From Meghimatium bilineatum (lineage: Eukaryota; Mollusca; Gastropoda; Stylommatophora; Philomycidae): DNA of 64,000 nucleotides. The notes under the pieces were generated by a model. The model made no database searches and had not been told where the DNA came from. It saw only the letters and a list, made by a program, of their open reading frames with translations. How positions within the stretch are numbered: position 1 is the stretch's first letter; each line of letters starts with the position of its first letter. The position numbers and the translations under genes are program-made. Below, in pieces: positions 18,513 to 29,470 of this stretch. Where the stretch lies: positions 60,066,245-60,130,244 of the forward strand of contig CM067322.1 of the NCBI GenBank assembly GCA_034231615.1. Reading direction: 5' to 3'.

Positions 18513-18680
18513 ATAGCCGAAGTTCGGATGTGTTGAGCTATTGGCGCAAATAAATCAACGACACAACCATCTCCATTATCTGCACAACCTGCTAGTGGAA
18601 ATCTAAGAGGATCATTATCTTGCTTCAAGAGAAGATAATGACAGAGTCAAAACGAACGCTACAAATAAATAAGTGGGAAC
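18513..18680 (+). repeat. dispersed repeat family C, copy 2
   Basis: Blocks ATTGGCGCAAATAAA, CGACACA, CCTGCTAG, AGGATCATTATC and TGCTTCAAGAGA parallel 10655-10800 in the same orientation and order. Confidence 0.55.
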
Positions 18681-19339
18681 AACAACAGTATTGGAAAAAC
18701 CCGTATTGGCGATAGTAAAAAAAACGTTCAGTGTTTAACCATTTCAATTGAACGATGGTCGTCTGTAGCAATATCGCTAGTAGTAACAATTTCTAACTGT
18801 TGTTTGTATTACTGATAAGATATTAGAGAATTGCAATGTGTTAATTTCCTTTTTTTTTTTGTTTTGCATTCGTACGCTAATGATTTTAATGAACGTAAAC
18901 AAGAAATCTGATGAAAAACGATATATTGTAATTAAGATGTACGCCACGCATTACATAGCATGCACTAGTCTTTTTTTAGTTGATCATTTGCTTGTCTAAC
19001 CTTAGTAAAAGGAAAATGTGCTAACACTAGATTTGTCTCATTTTTGCTTGTAACAATGATCCGCGATGGTACACACACATCACGTGCACCCTTTAAAAGA
19101 GACTGGACTTCCATGTGGATGCCCGAAATGTAACAGCGCTGTCGATTCAGAACATCATTATTAACTAATAACACATTGTAATCATCACTAATACACACAG
19201 TACAAATGTTGACCTGGGCTAGCATTGGACATTCCACACAATATTTCCAAACATAAGTTGAATAGTGTTAAATTTAATTAGTGTACAATCTCTTTAACTT
19301 CTAACATTAGTAAACTTAGAGAGCGAATGCAGAACAACA
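18681..19339. other. intergenic, nothing recognised
   Basis: AT-rich, with an oligo-T stretch at 18850-18860. No gene assigned. Confidence 0.4.
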
Positions 19340-19795
19340 GATTATAATGGTGGTTGGAAGCTTCAGCATCCTCAACAACTCTCAAGCAGGTTTCCGAAGA
19401 GGATCACCGACTTAAGACCAACTCTTTTTCTTCACCTAGAATGTGAAACACAATTTTCAACAAGAAAAGAGTACAGTCGCTGTCTTTGTAGACCTGCATT
19501 AAGCATAAATCAAGGTATGGAGAAAGGAGCTATTACTAAAAAAAGCAAAACATTGGCATTTGTGAAAAGAAGTACAAATGGATTAAGAAATACTTAAGCA
19601 ACAGAACCATGCAAACTGAAGTAAACAACAAACTATCATCCAAACGCGTGCTTGAGGTAGGGCTATCCCAAGTCTCAGTCCTCAGATGCACCATATTCTT
19701 AATCTTCATAAATGATCTCGCTTGCCTGTTTAGCAACCAGAAAACCATGTTTGCAGATGACCTTGTCCTATGAACAACTGATTCAGACTTAATAC
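19340..19795 (+). pseudogene. jockey-like LINE reverse transcriptase pseudogene (copy 2)
   Basis: Translation in changing frames gives ILNNSQAGFRRGSPT, DQLFFFT, STVAVFVDLH, KVWRKELLLK, YKWIKKYLSNRTMQTEVNNK, RVLEVGLSQVSVLRCTIFL, IFINDLACLFSNQK and MFADDLVL. These are the consecutive RT blocks of jockey/I-type elements (NxxQAGFRxGxST DQL, VAVFLDLxxA, GxPQGSVLxxxLFxxxINDL, FADD). The catalytic FADD is present, but stops interrupt the block around the first catalytic Asp. The fossil ends within a few dozen bases of FADD, where the A/C-rich macrosatellite begins. Confidence 0.85.
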
Positions 19796-19799
19796 CAAA

Positions 19800-20952
19800 A
19801 ACAAAACAAAATAAAACACAAACAAAACAACAACAAAATAGAAAGAAAACACAACATACAAAACATAAATCAAAACACACAAAAATCAAACATAACAAAA
19901 TAAATGAAAACAAATACACAACACAACAGAAGAAAACATCACAAAACATAACAAAAAATACAAAAACAAAACAAACACAACAAAGAAAAACAACAAAATA
20001 AACGAAAAATCAACACACAAAAACAAAAGTAAAATGAAAACAAACCATACCAAAAACAAAATAAAAACAAGCATTCTTGTAGAATTTTTGTATTTGACCA
20101 GGAGTTTAAGAAGAGGATCTATCTAGCTATCTATCCATCCACTTATCTGTTTTTGTTTCGCTTTGTTCTGTTTTTTTTTATTTCTTTCTGTTGTTTTGTA
20201 TAGTTTAGTGTTGTTTTTGCATTTTTAATGTTGTGTTTTGTTATGTTCTATTTTGTTTGTTTAATTTAATGCTTTTCTATTTTGTTGTTTTTCTGTGTTG
20301 TTTCGTTTTATTTTTGGTATTTTGTTTTGTTTTGTTATTTTATATCTTTATTGTTTTTTTAATTTAATTTTGTTTTTGTTATTTTATGTTATGTTTTTTA
20401 GTTTTTTATTATTTTTGTTTTGTTTTTGCATAATTATATTTTTTATAGTTTTATGTTTTGTGTGTTTTGCAGTGTTTTTGTTGTTGTTATTTTTATGTTT
20501 TGTTTCTTTTCGTTTTTAGTTTGATTCTCGTGTATTTTTTTTGCTGTTTTGGTTTATGTTTACTTTAATTTGTATTGAGTTATGTTGTGTTTTGTTTTCT
20601 TTGATGTTAGTTTTTTGTGCTGTTTTTTTTGTTGTTGTTTGTGTTGTTTCGTTTTTTTGTATTTTTATATTTTTTTTTATTTTAAATTTAATTTTTGTAA
20701 TTATTTTAAGTTAATTTTTTTTTAATTTATTGTGTTTTGTTTTTCTTTATAATTGTTTTGTTTTTGTAGTATAATATTTTGTTTTCTTTTGTTGTGTTTT
20801 GGTTTTCTTCATTTGTGTTGTTATTGATATTTTATTGTATTTTTATATATTTCTTTGTTGTTTTTTTAATTTAATTTTTGTTATTTAATGTTTTTTTTAA
20901 TTTTGTTGTTGTGTTTTGTTTTTTCTTTATTATTGTTATTTCTTGTTGTTTT
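19800..20952. repeat. macrosatellite unit 0 (left partial)
   Basis: Starts directly in the A/C-rich block without core 1. Core 2 begins at about 20068 (with AGAATTTTTG in place of AGACATTTTTG), then a shortened T/G block of about 790 bases. This is the left edge of the array. Confidence 0.85.
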
Positions 20953-23900
20953 AACATTCCTTGGACACTGCTGCATTCCTGGTAGCCTGTAACAATCCTT
21001 GGATCCTGCTGTATTCCTGGTAGGTCGTATCGATGCTTGGATACAGTTGAATTAGATTGTCTCGCTTCGAGGACTAAATATGCACCCCTAAATTTTCCTA
21101 TCAGACCCATGACTCTGACACAAACATGACCCTGACACAATACAAAACAAAACAAATAAAACAAAACAAAAACAAGAAAATAAATACAAAACATACCAAA
21201 AACAAAACAAAATAAAAACAAACAAAACAACAACAAAATAGAAAGAAAACACAACATACAAAACATAAATCAAACATAACACACAAAAATCAAACATAAC
21301 AAAATAAATGAAAACAAATACACAACACAACAGAAGAAAACATCACAAAACATAACAAAAACAAAACAAACACAACATAGAAAACAAAGAAAAACAGAAC
21401 AAAATAAACGAAAAATCAACACAAAAAACAAAAGTAAAATGAAAACAAACCATACCAAAAACCAAATAAAAACAAGCATTCGTGTAGACATTTTTGTATT
21501 TGACCAGGAGTTTAAGAAGAGGATCTATCTAGCTATCTATCCATCCAGTTATCTGTTTTTGTTTCGCTTTGTTCTGTTGTTTTTTTATTTGTTTATGTTG
21601 TTTTGTATAGTTAAGTGTTGTTTTTGCTTTTTTAATGTTCTATTTTGTTTGTTTAATTTAATGTGTTTCTGTTATGGTTTCTTTGTGTATGTGTTTTGTT
21701 TTTATGTTTTCTCCTTTTTTCTTTGTTTTTCCAAATTTTGTTTGTGCTTATTCTGGTTTGATTGTTTAAATATGTTTGTTCTGTTTTGGGTTTATGTTGT
21801 TTTGTTGTGTTTTCTTTTCTTTTCTTTTTGTTATGCTATGTTATGTTTTTGATTTTTCCTTTATTCTTTTCAATTTTGTTATTCTTGTGTGTTGTTTCGT
21901 TTTATTTTTGGTATTTTGTTTTGTTTTTTCATATCTTTATTGTTTTTTAAATTTAATTTGTGTTATTTTATGTTATGTTTGTGATTTTTTTATTATTATT
22001 CTTTTGTTTTTGCATCATTATATTTTTGTTGGTTTTATGTTTTGTGTGTTTTGCTGTGTTTTGTTTGTTTTTATTTTTATGTTTTATTCCTTTTCGTTTT
22101 TAGTTTGATTCTTGTGTATTTTTTTGCTATGTTTTGTTCTTTTTTGGTTTATGTTTTGTTTAATTTGTATTGAGTTATGTTGTTTTTATTTCTTTGATGT
22201 TATTTTTTTGTTGTTTTGTTGTTGTTGTTTCTTTTTTATTTTCGTATTTTTGATTTTTTTGTAAAATTTAATTTTTGTAATTATTTAATGTTAATTTTTT
22301 TTTAATTTGTTGTGTTTTGTTGTTCTTTATTATTGTTTTGTTTTTGTAGTATAATAACTTGTTTTCTTTTGCTGTGTTTTGGTTTTCTTCATTTGCTTTT
22401 TTTATGTTTTGTTCTCTTGTTTATTTGATGTGCTATGTTTTGTTTTTTTTCTTTTAGTTTATGTTGTTGTTTTATTTTTGTTGCGCTATGTATTTTTCTT
22501 GTTTTTTTCTGTTTTCTCAAATTTTTATTTGTTTTTTTTCTGCATTGATTTTTTTAAAATGTTTGTTCTGATTTGGGTTTCTGTTTTATTTTTGTTGCGT
22601 TATGTTTTGTTGTGTTTTTGTTTTGTTGTTTTCATTTCTTTTTATTTTGCTATATTGTGTTTTGTTGTTTTCTTTGTTGTTTGTTTTTATGTTTTGTTGT
22701 TCTTTTGTGTTGTTTCGTTTTATTTTGGGTATTTTGTTATTTTTAATCTTTATTGTATTTTTGTTTTAATTATTTTTGCTATTTTATGTTTTGTTTTTGT
22801 ATTATATTTTGTTATGTTGTGTTTTTTTTGTATTGCTGTTTTGTTTGTTTTTAATCTCTTGTATTTTTGATGTGCTATGTTTGGTAATATTTTTGTTTTT
22901 CAGCTATATTTTGTTTTGTTTTTGTTGCATTATGTGTTGTTTTATTTTTTTTTTGTTTTGCTATGTTCTGTTTTGTTGCTTTATTTCTTTGTTGTTTGTT
23001 TTCTGTTTTGTTCTTTTGTGTTGGTATTGATATTTTTTGTTAATTTATATATTTCTTTGTTGTTTTTTAAAATTTAATTTCTGTTATTTAATGTTTTTTT
23101 TTTTAAATTTTGTTGTGTTTTGTTTGTTTTCATTTTTGTTTAATTTTTATGTTTAGTTTGTTTCTCTTGTATGTTTTTTTCCTATGTTTTTCCTATGTTT
23201 TTCCTGGTTTTTTTTGGTTTATGTTTTGTTTTATTTTTGTTGAGTTATGTTGTGTTGTTTTTTTTTCTTTGATGTTTGTTTTTTTTGCAGTTTTTTGTTT
23301 CGTTTTTTTGTATTTTTATATTTTTGATTTTCTTATTTTTTAAATTAATTGTTGTTGTTATTTTAAGTGTATTTTTATTTTTAATTTGTTGTGTTTTGTT
23401 TTCTTTATTATTGTTTTGTTTTTGTATTATAATATTTTTTTCTTTTGCTGTGTTTTGGTTTTCTTCATTTGCTTTTTTTATGTTTTCTTCTCTTGTTTAT
23501 TTGATGTACTATATTTTGTTTTGTTCTTTTAGTTTATGTTGTAATGTTATATTTTTGTTGCGTTATGTTTTTTTTTCTTGTTTTCTCCAATTTTGTTTGT
23601 TTTTTCTCGTTTGATTTTTTTTAAATGTTTGTTCTGATTTGGGTTTCTGTTTTATTTTTGTTGCGTTATTTTTTTGTTTTGTTGTTTTCATTTCTTTTAT
23701 TTTGCTATATTGTGTTTTATTGTTTTCTTTGTTGTTTGTTTTTATGTTTTGTTGTTCTTTTGTGTTGTTTCGTTTTATTTTGGGTATTTTTGTTTTAATT
23801 AGTTTTGTTATTTTATGTTTTGTTTTTGTATTATATTTTGTTATGTTGTGTTTTTTGTTATTGCTGTTTTGTTTTCATTTTTTTCTGTTTTGTTTGTTTT

Positions 23901-24186
23901 TAATCTCTTGTATTTTTGATGTGCTATGTTTGCTAATGTTTTTGTTTTTCTGCTATATTTTGTTTTGTTTTTGTTGCATTGTGTTGTTTTATTTTATTTT
24001 TGTTTTGCTATGTTCTGTTTTGTTGCTTTTTTCTTTGTTGTTTGTTTTCTGTTTTGTTCTTTTGTGTTGTTTCGTTTTGTTTTTGATATTTTTTTGTATT
24101 TTTATATATTTTTTTTTTTTTTTAAATTTAATTTGTATTATTTTATGTTTTCTTTATTATTGTTATGTTGTTGTTTGTTTTTGTTT
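20953..24186. repeat. macrosatellite unit 1, type I core, 3,234 bp
   Basis: Core 1 begins AACATTCCTTGGACACTGC (type I). Core 2 is at about 21473. The extra length is in the T/G block, which contains more sub-monomers than the 2-kb units, including a type-I-like tail near 23030-23100 that is not followed by a core. Confidence 0.88.
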
Positions 24187-27100
24187 AACAATCCTTGGAC
24201 ACCGCAGCATTCCTGGTAGGCTGTAACAATCTTTGAATCCTGCTGTATTTCTGATAGGTCGTATCGATGCTTGGATACAGGTGAATTAGATTGCCTCGCT
24301 TCGAGGACTAAATATTCACCCATAAATCTTCCTATCAGAACCATGATTCTGACCCAAACATGACCCTGACACAATACCAAAAAAAAAAAAAAAAAAAAAC
24401 ACAAAACAAGAAAATAAAATAAATACAAAACATACCAAAAACAAAACAAAAACAAAACAACAACAAAATAGAAAGAAAACACAACATACAAAACATAAAT
24501 CAAAACACACAAAAATCAAACATAACAAAATAAATGAAAACAAATACACAACACAACAGAAAAAAACATCACAAAACATAACAAAAAATACAAAAACAAA
24601 ACAAACACAACAAAGAAAAACAGAACAAAATAAACGAAAAATCAACACAAAAAATCAAAAGTAAAATGAAAACAAACCATACCAAAAACAAAATAAAAAC
24701 AAGCATTCTTGTAGATATTTTTGTATTTGACCAGGAGTTTAAGAAGAGGATCTATCTAGCTATATATCCATCCATTTATCTGTTTTTGTTTTGTATAGTT
24801 TTGTGTTGTTTTTTCTTTTTTAATGTTCTATTTTGTTTGTTTAATTTAATGTGTTTCTGTTATGGTTTTTTTGTGTATGTGTTTTGTTTTTATGTTTTCT
24901 TCTTTTTTCTTTGTTTTTCCAAATTTTGTTTGTGTTTTTTCTGGTTTGATTGTTTAAATATGTTTGTTCTGTTTTGGGCTTATGTTGTTTTGTTGTTTTC
25001 TTTTCTTTTTGTTATGCTATGTTATGTTTTGATTTTTTCTTCGTTCTAATCTATTTTGTTGTTCTTGTGTGTTGTTTCGTTTTATTTTTGGTATTTTGTT
25101 TTGTTTTTTCATATCTTTATTGTTTTTTAAATTTAATTTGTGTTATTTTATGTTATGTTTGTGTTTTTTTTATTATTATTCTTTTGTTTTTGAATCATTA
25201 TATTTTTGTTGGTTTTATGTTTTGTGTGTTTTGCTGTATTTTGTTTGTTTTTATTTTTATGTTTTATTCCTTTTCGTTTTTAGTTTGATTCTTGTGTATT
25301 TTTTTTGCTATGTTTTGTTCTTTTTTGGTTTATGTTTTGTTTAATTTGTATTGAGTTATGTTGTTTTTATTTCTTTGATGTTATTTTTGTTGTTGTTGTT
25401 GTTGTTTCGTTTTTTTCGTATTTTTGATTTTTTTGTAAAATTTAATTTTTGTAATTATTTAAAGTTAATTTTTTTTTAAATTTGTTGTGTTTTGTTTTTC
25501 TTTATTATTGTTTTGTTTTTGTAGTATAATATCTTGTTTTCTTTTGCTGTGTTTTGGTTTTCTTCATTTGCTTTTTTTGTTTTGTTCTCTTGTTTATTTG
25601 ATGTGCTATGTTTCGTTTTTTTTCTTTTAGTTTATGTTGTTGTTTTATTTTTGTTGCGTTATGTATTGTTTTTTTCTTATTTTTTTCTGTTTTCTCAAAT
25701 TTTTATTTGTTTTTTTCTGCTTTGATTTTTTTTAAATGTTTGTTCTGATTTGGGTTTCTGTTTTATTTTTGTTGCGTTATGTTTTGTTGTGTTTTTGTTT
25801 TGTTGTTTTCATTTCTTTTTATTTTGCTATATTGTGTTTTGTTGTTTTCTTTGTTGTTTGTTTTTATGTTTTGTTGTTCTTTTGTGTTGTTTCGTTTTAT
25901 TTTGGGTATTTTATTATTTTTAATCTTTATTGTATTTTTGTTTTAATTATTTTTGCTATTTTATGTTTTGTTTTTGTATTATATTTTGTTATGTTGTGTT
26001 TTTTTTATTGCTGTTTTGTTTGTTTTAAATCTCTTGTATTTTTGATGTGCTATGTTTGGTAATATTTTTGTTTTTCAGCTATATTTTGTTTTGTTTTTGT
26101 TGCATTATGTGTTGTTTTATTTTTTTTTTGTTTTGCTATGTTCTGTTTTGTTGCTCTATTTCTTTGTTGTTTGTTTTCTGTTTTGTTCTTTTGTGTTGGT
26201 ATTGATATTTTTTGTATGTTTATATATTTCTTTGTTGTTTTTTTAAATTTAATTTTTGTTATTTAATGTGTTTTTCTTTAAATTTTGTTGTGTTTTGTTT
26301 GTTTTCATTTTTGTTTAATTTTTATGTTTAGTTTGTTTCTCTTGTATGTTTTTTTCCTATCTTTTGGTTTTTTTTGGTTTATGTTTTGTTTTATTTTTGT
26401 TGAGTTATGTTGTGTTGTTTTTTTTTCTTTGATGTTTGTTTTTTTTTTGCTGTTTTTTGCTTCGTTCTTTTGTATTTTTATATTTTTGATTTTCTTATTT
26501 TTTAAATTAATTGTTGTTGTTATTTTAAGTGTATTTTTATTTTTAATTTGTTGTATTTTGTTTTCTTTATTATTGTTTTGTTTTTGTATTATAATATTTT
26601 TTTCTTTTGCTGTGTTTTGGTTTTCTTCATTTGCTTTTTTTATGTTTTCTTCTCTTGTTTATTTGATGTACTATATTTTGTTTTGTTCTTTTAGTTTATG
26701 TTGTAATGTTATATTTTTGTTGCGTTATGTTTTTTTTCTTGTTTTTTCCAATTTTGTTTGTTTTTTCTCCTTTGATTTTTTTAAAATTTTTGTTCTGATT
26801 TGGGTTTCTGTTTTATTTTTGTTGCGTTATGTTTTTGTTTTGTTGTTTTCATTTCTTTTATTTTGCTATATTGTGTTTTATTGTTTTCTTTGTTGTTTGT
26901 TTTTATGTTTTGTTGTTCTTTTGTGTTGTTTCGTTTTATTTTGGGTATTTTTGTTTTAATTAGTTTTGTTATTTTATGTTTTGTTTTTGTATTATATTTT
27001 GTTATGTTGTGTTTTTTGTTATTGCTGTTTTGTTTTCATTTTTTTCTGTTTTGTTTGTTTTTAATCTCTTGTATTTTTGATGTGCTATGTTTGCTAATAT

Positions 27101-27350
27101 TTTTGTTTTTCTGCTATTTTTTGTTTTGTTTTTGTTGCATTATGTGTTGTTTTATTTTATTTTTGTTTTGCTATGTTCTGTTTTGTTGATTTTTTCTTTG
27201 TTGTTTATTTTCTGTTTTGTTCTTTTGTGTTGTTTCGTTTTGTTTTTGATATTTTTTTGTATTTTTATATATTTTTTATTGTTTTTTTAAATTTAATTTG
27301 TATTATTTTATGTTTCTTTATTATTGTTATGTTGTTGTTTGTTTTTGTTT
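24187..27350. repeat. macrosatellite unit 2, type II core, 3,164 bp
   Basis: Core 1 begins AACAATCCTTGGACACCGC (type II). An A19-type homopolymer follows the core at about 24380. The T/G block closely parallels that of unit 1. Confidence 0.88.
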
Positions 27351-29470
27351 AACAATCCTTGGACACCGCAGCATTCCTGGTAGGCTGTAACAATCTTTGA
27401 ATCCTGCTGTATTTCTGATAGGTCGTATCGATGCTTGGATACAGGTGAATTAGATTGCCTAGCTTCGAGGACTAAATATTCACCCATAAATCTTACTATC
27501 AGAACCATGACTCTGACCCAAACATGACCCTGACACAATACAAAAAAAAAAAAAAAAACAGAACAAGAAAATAAAATAAATACAAAACATACCAAAAACA
27601 AAACAACAACAAAATAGAAAGAAAACACAACATACAAAACATAAATCAAAACACACAAAAATCAAACATAACAAAATAAATGAAAACAAATACACAACAC
27701 AACAGAAAAAAACATCACAAAACATAACAAAAAATACAAAAACAAAACAAACACAACAAAGAAAAACAGAACAAAATAAACGAAAAATCAACACAAAAAA
27801 TCAAAAGTAAAATGAAAACAAACCATACCAAAAACAAAATAAAAACAAGCATTCTTGTAGATATTTTTGTATTTGACCAGGAGTTTAAGAAGAGGATCTA
27901 TCTAGCTATATATCCATCCATTTATCTGTTTTTGTTTCGCTTTGTTCTGTTGTTTTGTATAGTTTTGTGTTGTTTTTTCTTTTTTAATGTTCTATTTTGT
28001 TTGTTTAATTTAATGTGTTTCTGTTATGGTTTTTTTTGTGTATGTGTTTTGTTTTTATGTTTTCTCCTTTTTTCTTTGTTTTTCAAAATTTTGTTTGTGT
28101 TTTTTCTGGTTTGATTGTTTAAATATGTTTGTTCTGTTTTGGGTTTATGTTGTTTTGTTGTTTTCTTTTCTTTTTGTTATGCTATGTTATGTTTTGATTT
28201 TTTCTTCGTTCTTTTCTATTTTGTTGTTCTTGTGTGTTGTTTCGTTTTATTTATGGTATTGTTTTGTTTTGTTATTTTATATCTATATTGTTTTTTTAAT
28301 TTAATTTTGTTTGTTATTTTATGTTATGTTTTTTTATTATTATTGTTTTGTTTTTGCATCATTATATTTTGTTGGTTTTATGTTTTGTATGTTTTGCTGT
28401 GTTATTTTTATTTCTTTTCGTTTTTAGTTTGATTGTCGTGTATTTATTTTTTTTGCTGTTTTGTTCTTTTTTGGTTTATGTTTAGTTTTATTTTTATTGA
28501 GTTATGTTGTGTTTTTTTTTCTTTGATGTTATTTTTTTTCCTTTTTTTCTTTATATTTTTGAATTGTTTTTTTTTAAATTTAATTTTTGTAGTTATTTTA
28601 AGTTAATTTATTTTTTTAATTTGTTGTTTTGTTTTCTTTATTATTGTTTTGTTTTTGTAGTATAATATTTTGTTTTCTTTTGCTGTGTTTTGGTTTTCTT
28701 CGTTTGCTTTTTAATGTTTTGTTCTCTTGTTTATTTGATGTGCTATGTTTTGTTTTGTTCTTTTAGTTTATGTTGTTTTATTTTTGTTGCGTTATGTATT
28801 GTTTTCTTTGTTTTCTCCAAATTTGTTTGATTTTTCTGCTTTGATTTATTTTAAATATTTGTTCTGATTTGGGTTTCTGTTTTATTTTTGTTGCGTTATA
28901 TTTTGTTGTGTTTTTGTTTTGTTGTTTTAATTTCTATTTGTTTAGCTATATTGTGTTTTGTTGTTTTCTTTGTTGTTTGTTTTTATGTTTTGTTGTTCTT
29001 TTGTGTTCTTTCGTTTTATTTTGTGTATTTTGTTATTTTATATCTTTATTGTATTTTTGTTTTAATTAGTTGTGTTATTTTAGGTATTGTTTTTGTATTA
29101 TATTTTGTTATGTTGTGTTTTTTTTGTATTGCTGTTTTTTTTCATTTTTTTCTGTTTTGTTTGTTTTTAATCTCTTGTATTTTTGATGTGCTATGTTTGG
29201 TAATATTTTTGTTTTTCAGCTATATTTTGTTTTGTTTTTGTTGCATTATGTGTTGTTTAATTTTATTTTTGTTTTGCTATGTTCTGTTTTGTTGCTTTTT
29301 TTCTTTGTTGTTTGTTTTCTGTTTTGTTCTTTTGTGTTGTTATTGATATTTTTTGTATGTTTATACATTTCTTTCTTGTTTTTTTAAATTTAATTTCTGT
29401 TATTTAATGTTTTTTTAAATTTTGTTGTTGTGTTTTGTTTTTCTTTATTATTGTTATTTCTTGTTGTTTT
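27351..29470. repeat. macrosatellite unit 3, type II core, 2,120 bp
   Basis: Type II core with a poly-A tract at about 27542. The shorter T/G block ends in a type-I tail (TGTTATTTCTTGTTGTTTT) leading to the next, type I, core. Confidence 0.88.
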
